Source: Blastomussa wellsi
Taxonomy: Eukaryota; Cnidaria; Anthozoa; Scleractinia; Plerogyridae
Direction of reading: 5' to 3'
Assembly (NCBI GenBank): GCA_947652115.1
Contig: OX393561.1
Location: forward strand, 24,530,878 to 24,594,877
DNA length: 64,000 nt
Shown here: piece by piece, positions 43,441 through 54,780 of the stretch
Numbering within the stretch: the stretch's first letter is position 1
Layout: the number at the start of each line of letters is the position of its first letter
Position numbers and translations under genes: made by a program
Notes under the pieces: model-generated
The model's input: only the letters and a program-made list of their open reading frames with translations
Databases searched by the model: none
What the model was told of the DNA's origin: nothing

Positions 43441-43707
43441 GACTTTATTTAAGTGTCGATGTATTTAGCACCACTGTGCTAATTGGGGACACTGTAAATA
43501 CGTAAACAAATATTGTAAATGAAACAGAAAGTTCTTAAAAATCCCAACTGGCAGGAGGCAGACCAGTTGGCTATTTACAAAGCGTGGAGGAGTTGAATTC
43601 AGGACCACCGAAGACAAATCCGTTTTAGTGACAGGGAGGAGGACTCGAACCCGGGACCACCAGATTACAAGTCCAGCGCCCTGACCACTAGGCCACGCTC
43701 GCCTCCC
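43404..43707 (-). mobile_element. tRNA-derived SINE in Kolobok transposase exon
   Basis: Minus-strand head at 43707 (GGGAGGCGAGCGTGGCC) folds like a tRNA: A-box 'tggcctagtgg', anticodon loop 'cttgtaa' (UGU, Thr-like) and B-box 'gggttcgagtcc'. The body contains 'tagccaactggtctgcctcc' and the tail 'acttaaataaagtc' followed by (ATT)n. It interrupts the transposase frame after 'CANTKHYF'. Confidence 0.8.
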
Positions 43708-43934
43708 ATTAAACTATGAAATACAAAGTAATGCTTTGTATTTGCACAGTTCTCCCGGATCCACTTTGCAATCCCTCTATGGCGGTCTGAGACAAATGTA
43801 GCAATTGTCACACCAAGGCTTTGTAAATAGGCAAAGCATCTCTTGGCCCCTTCCAATTCAGTCTGCTGGCTACCTTTTGTTTCATTAGCCTGTGAAAAGA
43901 ACAGGTAAGTAAGAGATGCTTATAAATTGCAGTA

Positions 43935-44227
43935 CAGTTGAACCTTGATAATCCGGAATTAGCGACGTGTACACGCTGTAGAAGCTTGAAGGAAACTGAT
44001 TTAATTGAACATTCTAGACAGAAATGACTTGTACAACAAACTGATTTATTTGAAAATTGTAAGCAGAAATGGCTCGTGAATGTGCCTCATTCTTGATTAA
44101 ACATTGCGGTTTTCCAAATTCTTTCAGTGTTGACTCATTAATATTCATATTTTTGAATATCTGGAATCTCGATTATCCGGACTATTCGGTCCAGTCCCCA
44201 AAGGTCCGGATAATCGAGGTTTGGCTG
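43935..44227. mobile_element. pogo/Tigger-like MITE (293 bp)
   Basis: Left end CAGTTGAACCTTGATAATCC and right end GGATAATCGAGGTTTGGCTG form terminal inverted repeats, flanked by TA on both sides (43933-43934, 44228-44229). Ends starting CAG with 'cctcgattatccgg' and a TA duplication are typical of Tigger/pogo elements. No coding capacity. It sits in an intron of the Kolobok transposase. Confidence 0.75.
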
Positions 44228-47138
44228 TAATACCAATGATTTACAGCATAAAGACTACATTTAAAAAGTGCACTGGGTAGCAATAACTACATTCAATTTG
44301 GTTTTTGAAAATAACATACCTGAACCAGCTCAAAGTGGACAATTTTCATAATAGTTGTGCAGAACATGGTATAAATACCATACTTTGCAGAATGACCAAC
44401 CGAGTCGAATCGTCCATCTCCTGTCCAGGACACATCTTTCAACTGCTTAATTTTGGAAATAAGGTCAGCCCTGTAACTTTCCCAGTGGTGCAGAATGACA
44501 GGAAACAGGAAGGACTTCTGGTGTCTAAAATATGTGCGGGCAGAATAAACTTGCACTCCCAGATGTCGAAACACAAGCAGCACCTTGTTGATCGACGCAC
44601 CTGCCGTTAAGATGGCGAAACTCAACAGCAAATTGCCAATGGGGTATTTCCCCAGAATGGGAGGTGGCTGGGATCTCCAAACAAATGAACCAATGAACCA
44701 TTTCTGTGTCACAGTGACCATGGTGCCATTTGCCTTCATTGATGCAGTTGGCCCGCCCTCCTTACACTTCAAACAGAAAAGGGTAAAGAGTTGGAGCAAC
44801 ATGCTGTAAAAGACAATAAACTTTGGCTCATCATATGCTGGGGCGTCTGGATCCACTCTGAAAAAAAATGTACATGTTAAAAATCTGTCATGCCTGTAAT
44901 CCAAGAAAACATTTTTCCACAACCTGTACTCGTAATGTACGTAACTTCTGCTAAAAGTCAAATTTTGAGAACAGGTAGGTGCAGAACAAGTCATAAATTC
45001 CTTTTCTTGGTTCTCAATTACCATAAGACTTTAAAACAGTAATTGATTATGCTGAACATTACAAATACAAGAAAATCTTACTTCCCATTCACAAAAACTT
45101 CCAAATCCAAGTTATATATGCATACATTTTATCAATAAATGAAATAATAATAATTGAAATTATTTCATAGACATACCTTATGTCACTTTCTGTTGTTTCA
45201 TCTGATTTATCATCTTCTGCCTGACTTTCATCATCCTCGGTACTTTCACCTCGTACCTGCGACTGCCAGTCACTGTCCTCATCAGTGTCTGTACATGTAT
45301 CTGTGCCTGTGCCAGACTAGACAAAATAGTCTGGGGTTGCAGTAGCCTCCTTTTCTTCGTCCGCATCCTCTTCATCTTCCACATCCCCTTCTGAGGCTGT
45401 GTCAACTATTTTCTGTAGAAATAAATAAACAACAGCAAATTTTAACAATCCAACAAGCAGATCATGATGAGATGTCTAGTGGAGTGAACACAAACAATAA
45501 TAATTATTTTGAACTGAAATATTAGACAAAAAAAGGTATGCATAGCCTTTATATGTATCATGTACAGCACTTACGTCTTTCAGTTCCCTGATGTTTAGTC
45601 TCAGCTCTTTGATGGTTTTCTTGAGTCGGTTATTGGATCTTTTGAGGGAATCACATTTCTTTTTAAAGGAAGAGTCTGTGCTTTCAGGGGAGGTTGGGGT
45701 TACCACTATGGACAGACTTTGTTCAGTTCCAGTTAAAAAGCTGTCAGCAACAGAAGAAACACCAACTGATGGGGCAGCTGCCGATACACTGGAACAGGTG
45801 CTGTGAGGTGAGTTTGAAAGAAGAGGTGTGTTCACAACTGGTTGAGAACCCACTGTTGTACTGGTTCTGACAGCCAAGTCGGAGGCAGTAACAGTCACCG
45901 GAAGAGCTTGTGGCACAGGTGCTGCGTCACTGATGGAGCTAGTGGCAGGTGAATCATCAGCAACTGGAGGATCAGAGCTCATAAATGCATCTTCAGAAAC
46001 GATGGTGTCTGATTCAGCCCTCCTCTTTTTGGGCTCTGAGGAGCATGTTCCTGATTCGGAGTGGGCATCTCGCTTTAGCTGAAAATAAAATGTTTTGTGA
46101 AACTTGTTACTTATCATATAATAATCTTTTCCTAGTGCTTTTATTCTCACGCATGCACACACACCAAACACATAAAATCATCAAGTCACACTAGCATAGG
46201 ATCATTTCTAGCATTCGCTTCTACATAATTCGGTATAATCTAAGCTGTTACTTCATAAATCTTCGAGTAAATCCGCACCAATTCACGCATAATAAGAGTG
46301 ACTATTTAGACAAGTCACAAGAATAATAACAAAGTATGTTCGCTTACTTGTCACATTTTACAAAATCATCAAGTCACAGAAGCACAAGATCATTTCTAGC
46401 ATTCGCTTCTACATAACTCTGTCTAATCTACACTCTAACTTCACAAATCGTCGAGCAAATCCGCACCAATATTCTCGCGTAATAAGCTTGATTATTTAGA
46501 CAAGTCACAAGAATAATAACAAAGCGTGTTCGCTTACTTGTCGCTTTTGGCGTTCACTCAGAACTTGTAATCCTTCTGGCAGAACGGTGTGGCGAGTCGG
46601 AATTGAGCCCTTAATCAAGTTCCTCTTCAATTTTACACCCTCCATGCCCTCAAGAGAAGAGGCAAGGCTGTTTTCGAAGCAGCTTTTCTCGAAGTGAGCC
46701 GAGCAGAGGGAAGCATACTTACTGATCGGCTCGTGGAAATCTACACGATGCCGCTGCACGAATTTGATCCATTTCGATCGTACAACCGGATCTGTCGGGA
46801 AAACATGCATAGAAATGCCCGGTGTGTAAAATGTATTAGTGTAACTTTCGTTGTTCGGCGCTCCAGCCACGCATTATCTCCCTCCTTTCTTGACTGGTTT
46901 CTTCTTATTTTCCGCCATGTTGTGATCTGAGTCAAATCAACTGACGTCACAAGACAAAATCACGTGACTTTTTGACCGCGCGGCTTTCGGACAAATTTTG
47001 AGTCAAAATCGAGGCATTTTCGACCGCAAAAAAAAGCGCTTGCCAAAACTTTTAAAATCTTAAAAGCTCAGAATCATTTTTACACATATCAAGGATCAAA
47101 AAAATGAAGAGAAAAAATTTGTGTCATATACACTTTAA

Positions 47139-47709
47139 AACTAACTGAAAATTGCTTCAATAAGTAAACATGCAATGAAAGCAGTCATAGAAAGAGGATA
47201 CAACAATCTAACTTTCAATGCACAGGAAAGAGCATAAACAGCTATGATAACTCCTGGGAATGAAAACAAACTTATTACTTGACCCAACATCAACTTTATC
47301 TTTGTCTCCATGGTCAATATCTGTAACACAATGGTTTTTCACCAATGAAATACAGTCATTGGGTCAATAGCTGAACAAGAATAGGAAAATGTTCTATTAC
47401 ATGGCAATCAGGTATAAAAATACATGTATAATAGCCGAGATCTGAATCAAACTTCCAGCTGTGTCATCTCTTCTTGATGGACTTGAAATGTGAATAAAAT
47501 TGTTATTATAATCATGAAATCATATTTTCTTTTTGTTTCAACTGGCAACAATATTTTTTTGGACTCAAAAAAACAACAACAACGCAAGGAGTGAACATTC
47601 AGTGGTACTCCTCACTTTGAATGCAACGTGTTCCCCTAAGGTATGAATAATGCTCTTCAGTAAAACACAACTGAAAGTGCTTAGGAATATGACAACAGGA
47701 ATCAGATTT
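47139..47709. other. Spacer between Kolobok and HECT gene end
   Basis: AT-rich DNA of the 17.4-kb transposon, downstream of the HECT-like stop codon. No coding signal. Confidence 0.4.
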
Positions 47710-50700
47710 TCAGAATCTACCATATCCTACAGCTCCTGATAGTAACGAAAGATTGCATGCTGCCTTGAACTCCTCATAGCAACTATGTGAGATTGGTAGT
47801 ATCACTTTACGAAAACAACTGTCTGCCTCAAGAAGTGTCCTTCTGGTATCAGTCTGAAATGCAACTTCCAAATCCTCTTGTGGGTCAAGAACTGTTCTGC
47901 CAGTAATGAACATCACCAGTGAGTTACTTAGTGGGTATCCCGTGTTTTCATCTGCAAGGTTAACCCCCAAAACAAAGTGCATAAGAAAATTAATATTGAA
48001 TTGTTGCCATGTCTCTCCAACCTTTTACTTTGAGATATGGTGGATATTGACTTCAATCAATATTGCTACATACAAATGACTCTTTTCACTTAATGTCAAT
48101 GGCATTACTAGTGGACCATTTCTATTTCCTTTTTCTATTTAGAAATGCCATGTAGGTGTTCAAAACACTGCCAGGGACTTTTTTAGGCAAACTGCTTATT
48201 TACATGTGTATGGCAAGTTCATGTGTAAAGGCAGACATGGTGAGGTTTCACTGCTTCCATGGGAATCATGTCACTTGATGTACTTGTCCATGTTTCTAAA
48301 AACTTATTTTCAATTTGACATTCCACATGTTCACATTCTAGCATCTAGCAGCTGTGTGCATTTGTGATTAGAATTCAGTCTCAAAACCATAACTCCAAAT
48401 GTAACAAAAGAACTGAATGATTTTACCCTCAGATGGGAATAGTACAGTACAAGCACATTACTCACCTACATTTGAGCTAGTGTTGTCGACATACTCAAGA
48501 AACCATTCCCAAGCCTGTGCTTGAGCTTCACCAACAATTTCATGGATGGGATGTGCTTGAAGTAACTTGCTTTTCAGTATGTCCATGTCAACTGAAGCTT
48601 CTTCCATTGAGGGAAATACAAATTTAGTTATGGAGGGATGCTTGCGAAGCAAATCACCCAGTCCAAGTGTGTTAAGACCTCGGAAGAATGAGTCAAGGGC
48701 AATTGTTCTCGTAACCAACACTTCGGCAACAAGGAGATCCTTGATAGCCTTCTCTTTGTTAACATCACTCAGTGGTACTGCATCTGTTAGTCCATGTCGG
48801 ACCAGCAACTCCTCAACCTTATCTTTTGCTTCATCATCTACCTGATGCATAACCTGTTCTTTTAAAATCTAAAGGACATGGTGAAGCAATGTTCATTCTG
48901 TTTAGTAACAACACAAGTACACAGTATTGGCTTAATATGTTTTGAAATAGGTACAGTATGTAACAATTGGCAGTCTTAAAGAAAATTGGGTGGAATCACT
49001 ATGTTTTCCAATTTTAATATTGTAATAGGCTGGTAGTAGAAAGGAGAAAGTGATGGATACCTCTCTAGAAACTGAGGCAATGGAAATTTGAAAGTTGTGT
49101 GAGAACATGTTATAATAAGTTAATAAGTTAGTGTTGCTGTTGGGTTAGGGGAGGGGTAGGTGCAAAGTTGCCCAGAAACTGATATTGATCTGCATTTTGC
49201 AAGCTGCTTGATACATGGCAAGTGTTACAGTAAGATTCATAAGTTTAAGCATTGTAACAACAAAACTTTCATTGTAGCCTATCTAACCTTTTCTTCCAGG
49301 AGTCCCTTGAGCTCAAGATCGCTTAGATCATCCATTGTAACAAGGGTCGCAGCCTTCTCCAAGGAACCAGTGTTAAGGTATTTAACTACAGCAGGAGATA
49401 GGCCTACCAATCCTGGGCCATCATGCTTCAAACTATGTGCCACAAGTTTCCCTGCTACTTGAAAACACCCTGAAGAAACAGCATCTACTCCATAAAAGGG
49501 GATTAGATGTTCCTCTTGACCACCAAACAACTGCATATTGAATACAGGATCAACTTTACTCAAGGAGCATAGAGAACTGCATTCTGTTAACATCAATATA
49601 TGCTGTGCCTTGCTCTGTCTGGCATCTGTAGGACTGCATAATTTTCACAGCTGTGGAAGCATGTGTGGTAATGGATGGCTTGCCTACGAAAGAGACAAAT
49701 TGTACAATAACTGTCAATAGTATATTGAATTAACATTGCACACTGCAATGATTCCGTTTTGGGCAATCCTTCCAATGAATGCCCTTTTTCTAATAAATTA
49801 TCCTCCTTGATTTTTGGTCACTGTTGTTGTCTTTTTGTTAAGGAACTTCTCTGATTGACATAAATGTGAATACTATTGACTATATTGACTTGGAAGAAAA
49901 GAAAACAGTGATATTACGAGTCTATTACCCATACATGTCGTCTATCATTCTAATAATCTCTCAAGGTTGAAGGTACCTGAAGTTTGGGCTTACCAGTTTC
50001 AGTAGAGCTACTATCCCTGTCACCAGCATTTGAACCTTACAATTAATCATATGACAAAATATTAATGACCCAAACAGTAAAATATAATTTTGATTGCATA
50101 CCTGTACAATCAAGTAGACCCATTATAAATCTAGGAGAAATATTTATGTTGCATGTTATGCAACAACTTAAGAAGCTGCATGTCAGGAAAAAAACATTCA
50201 GTGAAGTTTGAATGCTACTAGGCCTCAATTTGACAGCTCCATTATTTTACAAACAAAGGAGATGAAATGTTGCAAGCTTTTGACTGCTTATAAGAAATTC
50301 AACTAAAATTTCATCCTCTTCAAGGAAAAACAATTTTATAAACATTCACAACAAAATAAGGTGTTGTGGGTTCTTAATACTGACCCGATTCCAAAAGTAG
50401 ATCTATTGCTTCTTCAAGACTACCACCAATGTCCAGAGCTGACTGCAGGTCAGAGCTTGATTTAACAGGAAAAATTCCTTGTAAATCTGCAAGGGCAGTG
50501 GGACTGATTGCACTCTTTTCCTGCCATCCTTAAAATGTAAGATATTTAAAGCATGATTACAACCAAGCAACATTTGTATTGCACCTTTTCGTTTTCATCC
50601 CCAGGATCAACATGTAAAACATTTTTATATTTGTGCAGTGAGAGAAATCAAATTTTATGCATAAGAAAACATTGAAAAGAAAAAGAGACAATTTCTACAA

Positions 50701-53669
50701 ATAATTATTAGCCCACTGCACCATAGTCACACATTGATGGTTTTCTGTACGAGGGGAGGGACAGACCTAGCTGTGTATAATTTACACTTTATTAGAAGAG
50801 ATTTACAGGTCATGTCTTGTCAGAAATTTCAGCTCACCATCAAACACCAATGCACACAATTCCCTAGTAAGAAGAGTTGTGCAAAACTAACCACACTGCA
50901 CTCCACACTTTATTTTCTCAGTTTGCTTTTTATAATGTAGCCAGTGTTGTAGGTTTTAGTGTGACAGGTCTTGTCTTTTATGTAGCATTTCACTGTTCTT
51001 TTTATGTACCTGTCTTGATGGGCACAGGGTCTTTATCCTCATCACTTGAGTCATCATTCACAACAGTGGTTACTTTACTTGATCCACGAAAATCCAACAT
51101 GTCAGGGTCATTTTCACTACTTGTACTTGCACTTGAACTTGATCCACCACCACAATCTTGCATGTGCTGCCTCATTCTTGAAAGCTGAATCTTGATCCCA
51201 CACTTCACACACATCTCCAATGGGCCAGTGTCAAAAGACTAATACAAACACAGATGACCATAGTGTATCTTAGCCTGTTCTGTTTACTAATAAACAACAA
51301 TTCAACAGTAGTTCCAAATGCCTTGTCACAAGTCACTCACACTCGCTCTGGTGAAAAATTGAAAAAAAAGTGCTTTTCAGGGAAAACTGGGGACAAGCCC
51401 AGAGCAAGCCTGAGGAGGCAGCTAAATGGCAGAGTGACACATACATGTAAGCTCTTCCACTATAACAAGATGTGCTCAAGAACTTTCAAAACAGTAATGA
51501 ACAATAACATAAAAAAGTAAACAAATTAACAGTAACATCCATCTTGATAGAAAGGCATTTAGTAAAAGTAGAAGACATAAACACACTCTAACCCTCACTG
51601 CCAAGCTTAATGTCCGAAGAACTGGTCATAATGAGTAGAGAACTCACCAATGATGGCTGTCCTGTTTGCTCAAGACTTAAATCTTTTTGAAGGGGTCGAA
51701 CATAGATTTTAGCTGATGACACCATTTCTTTAAGGTCTAACACATTATGCCCACCATTCCCTTTAGGTTGCAAAATTTCCAATTTGCTGGTTGATCTGAA
51801 CTTTGTACGCATCAGCTCGTAACCCCCTCCTTCCTTTAGTTTTGGGTAGCTTTCTAACAGCTTTTCATGAAAGTAGCCACACGAGGATTTCTTCTCAAAT
51901 GTTATCTTCTTCTCTCCAAGTGATGCACCTGACAACTGGGATTTGTAGGCAGTACTTGGGACTTCATTATCACTCATTCGTCCTAAGCATACAAATGTAT
52001 GAGTCCACGTATTGGGTAGCTTAATTCCTGTAGGTAATTTCCTTTTTCGTTGAATTCCTGCAGGAGTGAAATTAAATAGCCGCCCTAGCTCGGCTCTGGC
52101 ATTTTCTGTGGTAAAATGGGATAGTAAAACCATGTAAGTAATAATATTATTGTCAGTGTATTAATGCAAGAGTGAGTGTCTGGTGGCAGGGTGAAAGGGG
52201 GTGTAAATAAATATATAACTATGTTTACTTTCCATACTTTTGCAAGATTATTGTTACTGTTCAGAAGAAACAGTTGAAATAGTAACCCAACAGAGTTCTC
52301 AAGAAAATCATTCATCACAGGCTTTTATAGCCACCTGATTTGACCTCTTGCCAGCTGGGATTAACTTGGCTAATTTACAAATATTTGCAATGTACTTCAG
52401 TGTTTCATTATGTTGGCCCATTGGTGGAGTGGTCAGTTATTTTTTTGTAATTAATAGCATATTAAAACTTAATGTGCAGGGGTTTCAATAAAAGCCGGCT
52501 ACCAGCGGTCTACCGCCGCCTGTAAGGTTTCTTACAGCCGTCTATTTGGATTTCATTAATGAAGGGCCTTGCAGCCACTTTAGTGGTCACAGCCGCCTAT
52601 TAGATCTTCAATGGCCGCTTATAACTAAAGTTATTGAAACCCCTGAATGTGGCTACTTATTTATTAATAATGTGAACAAGTTCCTGTAATTTTATTATTT
52701 AATCATGTTTACCTGCAGCAGGTGCATTTACTGCAGTCCTTAGCTGCTGTCGACCTAAAATAGCATTAAAGAAATAAATTGTTTCATTCAATGTAATGTG
52801 CTTTTTGCCAAGACAATAAGACTTGTTTCACATAAGAAAACGTACTATACCATAGGTAAGCTTGCTCATGATAGGTTTTTCAATTTAAGCTTACCTGTAG
52901 TACGAGTGTTGGTGTTGAGGGGCATGTGCTGCTGTTGACCTAAAATAGCAAGAAAAATAGTATGCTTAGTGTAAACAAATAACATTAAAATGGCAATTTT
53001 GTTGAAACAAGGTAACCTGAAATTTAGGGGTGGCAAGGGTCAATGCACTTATTTGGCTGGTTCAACGCTTTGGTGATCAAGTATTAAAAAATTCACCTGC
53101 AGATTGTGTCGCGTGTGCTGTGACACTGTTTGTACCTGTAGCCAGCTGCGAGTCTAGACAAACAAGGAAAGATTCTTGATATGAGTTTGATTAGGAATCA
53201 AGGAAACCCCCTAGCCCATTCAGGAACAGCATAATTCTTTGGGTAGTGTAGAAGTTAGGGTACAAGTGAAGTGGTCAACAAACACTCAAACGCATGTATA
53301 ACTGTCTTACATCGATCCGCTGTAAATATTTCATTTACACTATTTAAACCAGCTCCCTGCTGTTTTTAGCTCGTTAGTTATTTTAGGGAGCTGGTAACCC
53401 CATAAACTTATCAAAATAAACTTTTAAATTCATTGTATAAACTTCTATTAAAATGAGTAACAAAGTGTGTGTTGTTTTTTTGTCAAACGACAAAGCCTAC
53501 GGATAACAATCGATCGACCTTTGCTGTAACCTTTTGACAAAAATACATCTTACTTCATGTTAAGATAATTTTACATACCCGTTTCCAAGCCAGAAATGCA
53601 GTTTAGAATGTTCTGGGCACATTCTCGAAGTGTTTCTCTTGCATCTCGACATACCGGTGTTCCCGCCAT
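47710..53669 (-). CDS. HECT-domain ubiquitin-ligase-like gene of the 17.4-kb transposon
   Basis: Many exons. Exon 1 (53669-53579, 'MAGTPVCRDARETLRECAQN') ends at a GTATGT donor. Short Gln/Thr-rich exons follow near 53160-53098, 52915 and 52745. A conserved exon at about 52110-51610 carries 'NTWTHTFVCLGRMSDNEVP' and 'SAKIYVRPLQKDLSLEQ'. A C2HC finger exon (51220-51002) has 'CVKCGIKIQLSRMRQHMQDC'. A CUE/UBA-like exon (about 50525-50398) has 'LADLQGIFPVKSSSDLQSAL'. HECT-like exons are at 49596-49290 ('FQVAGKLVAHSLKHDGPGLV'), 48850-48460 and 47952-47710, the last with the likely active-site Cys in 'LEADSCFRKVILP'. The family resembles G2E3-like HECT genes. A role in ubiquitinating host factors for transposition is inference. 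Confidence 0.65.
52487..52640 (-). repeat. GC-rich 'ccgccg/agccggc' repeat, inverted copy
   Basis: On minus this reads 'ataggcggctgtg' ... 'aggcggcggtagaccgctggtagccggc' ... 'ttgaaacc', the same blocks as 2118-2190. It lies in an intron of the HECT-like gene. Confidence 0.55.
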
Positions 53670-53721
53670 GTTCAACACGTGGGAGGAGGACGAGAATCAG
53701 AGAGATATGCGTGATAAGAGA

Positions 53722-54143
53722 AGCCGCTGTTTTCTGAACCGCAGGCCTATGCTCACTTTAAAGGTGCACCTCGTCTCTTCAAAGGTGCACCTCGTCTCTT
53801 CAAAGGTGTACCTTGTCAATTTAAAGCAAAACCTTTTGACTTGAACATGTTCCTTGTCATTTTAGAGATCATTTCGTTCAGCTTCACTTCAACGCAGTGT
53901 AGGTCTTCAGTTTCAAGATTTACCTCGTCACTTTAAAGGTGTAGGTCTTCACTTTAAATGTGTTTGTATTCACTTTAACGGAATGCCTCATCACTTTAAA
54001 GGGGTAGGTCTTCACTTTAAAGGTGTAGGTATTTATTTCAACGGAATACCTCGTCACTTTAAAGGTGTTGGTCTTCGCTTTAAAGGTGTTGCTATTCACT
54101 TTAAAGGCCACACACTTCGATTTGTCCTATTTGCCGCGCCATA
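53722..54143 (-). repeat. Right terminal inverted repeat of 17.4-kb transposon
   Basis: Inverse of 36707-37022 but about 100 bp longer, because it holds more 'cactttaaaggtgtaggtct' units. It ends ...GCCGCGCCATA. Confidence 0.85.
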
Positions 54144-54149
54144 AATAGG
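54144..54149. repeat. Target-site duplication, right (AATAGG)
   Basis: Matches 36701-36706. Confidence 0.8.
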
Positions 54150-54178
54150 TTTGCCGATTGTCCAACACCAGGGTCCAT
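54144..54178 (-). pseudogene. 5' end of the interrupted Polinton gene
   Basis: ATG at 54178-54176 opens about 12 codons up to the insertion point. The frame agrees with that resuming at 36699 on the other side of the transposon. It starts a few bases after the stop of the 166-residue gene (54180). Confidence 0.6.
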
Positions 54179-54179
54179 T

Positions 54180-54680
54180 TTATGCTGTTAACGCAATGTA
54201 ATCTGCCGGAACGTAATAATTCCACGTCCAGTCAGTTTTGGAGCTGTCAGAGAAATTGCCGTTTGAACGAGGTCGCAAGCCTTTTCTTCTTATGCGTCTT
54301 AAAGTGAAAAACTTTGGTAAGAAGAAAGACTTGAATCGATACCAGTCGCCACGAGTGTATAAACGTCTTTCGAAACCCAACTGATTGCAATGATTTAAAT
54401 TGTGACCGAATTGCCACTGTTGAAGAGCTTTCAGATGTTTGCATTTGGCTCTTTCGTAAATTGAATGAACGAGATCAATGAAAGCCGTTTCATTTGTGGA
54501 GTTAGTGTACTTCCACACCTCTTTCATTGTGTTACAATTGTGAAGAATCCATTTAAGAGGATCTTTGTCCATTGGCTTTACATTTGGCGGGAATGTTTTG
54601 TTCATCTTTCGCACTTCCGATCTGATTTCTTGTTTGAATGTAAACCATAAAAGAGAAGAATGAGCAGAAGTGTAAGGCAA
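54180..54680 (-). CDS. Unrecognised Polinton-cluster protein (166 aa)
   Basis: Intact frame from ATG 54680, with Trp- and basic-rich composition ('DKDPLKWILHNCNTMKEVWK', 'RGDWYRFKSFFLPKFFTLRR'). It sits between the packaging ATPase and the interrupted gene on the same strand, so it probably belongs to the Polinton morphogenesis operon-like cluster. No domain recognised. The absence of low-complexity sequence and the tight spacing argue that it is a real gene. Confidence 0.5.
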   Translation of the reverse strand: MPYTSAHSSLLWFTFKQEIRSEVRKMNKTFPPNVKPMDKDPLKWILHNCNTMKEVWKYTNSTNETAFIDLVHSIYERAKCKHLKALQQWQFGHNLNHCNQLGFERRLYTRGDWYRFKSFFLPKFFTLRRIRRKGLRPRSNGNFSDSSKTDWTWNYYVPADYIALTA

Positions 54681-54780
54681 TATGTCTCTTTCAGTTAAAG
54701 CAGCTGGATCTGACAGTCGTGTTCATCCACCTGGAAGTGATTTTTGTTTTGACCACACACCGGGGATTCTGTGTCGCATC

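Larger units (their letters stand above)
41429..46918 (-). pseudogene. Kolobok THAP-transposase gene, spliced, decayed
   Basis: Exon 1 (46918-46537) starts ATG, has TAA at codon 15, then a THAP zinc finger ('MHVFPTDPVVRSKWIKFVQR', 'YASLCSAHFEKSCFE') and a GTAAGC donor. Exon at about 46081-45576: Ser/Thr/Pro-rich, nuclear-signal-like 'PKKRRAE' and a coiled coil ('SLKRSNNRLKKTIKELRLNI'). Acidic exon at about 45420-45178 with an apparent TAG. Core exon at about 44865-44325 with the family signature 'VSWTGDGRFDSVGHSAKYG'. The next exon has 'TIATFVSDRHRGIAKWIREN' and is cut by a SINE at 43707. Later exons run to 42242, then a basic tail ('QSRKRKSSKTNTRQTSKKA') ending at 41429. The stop codons and SINE indicate an inactive transposase. 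Confidence 0.75.
39502..47134. mobile_element. Complete Kolobok DNA transposon (7.6 kb)
   Basis: TTAA at 39498-39501 and 47135-47138. Terminal inverted repeats start AGTGCATATGACAC (left) and end GTGTCATATACACT (right), with similarity continuing about 60 bp (AT-rich, 'attttttt', 'tgat-a-gtgta'). The minus-strand THAP/transposase gene starts just inside the right end. The plus-strand P2X7-ballast-domain gene starts just inside the left end. TTAA duplications and a THAP transposase are the hallmarks of Kolobok. Confidence 0.85.
36707..54143. mobile_element. 17.4-kb integrase-type DNA transposon with HECT accessory gene
   Basis: Bounded by terminal inverted repeats and a 6-8 bp target duplication inside a Polinton gene. 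It carries a plus-strand spliced DDE integrase (37073-39181) and a minus-strand spliced HECT-like gene (53669-47710), both running inward. Termini TAT...ATA and a 6-bp target duplication fit what I remember of the eukaryotic IS3-like (IS3EU) superfamily; that name is a tentative recollection. A Kolobok element is inserted between the two genes. Confidence 0.8.

Noticed and set aside
43640..43707. Functional tRNA-Thr gene
   Set aside because: A- and B-boxes and anticodon loop are present, but the sequence continues into a SINE body and ATT tail shared with another copy, so it is a SINE head and not a tRNA gene.
53920..54111. 63-residue minus-strand frame of repeating 'NTFKVKT' units
   Set aside because: It is the translation of the minisatellite in the right terminal inverted repeat; periodicity comes from the DNA repeat and not from a protein.
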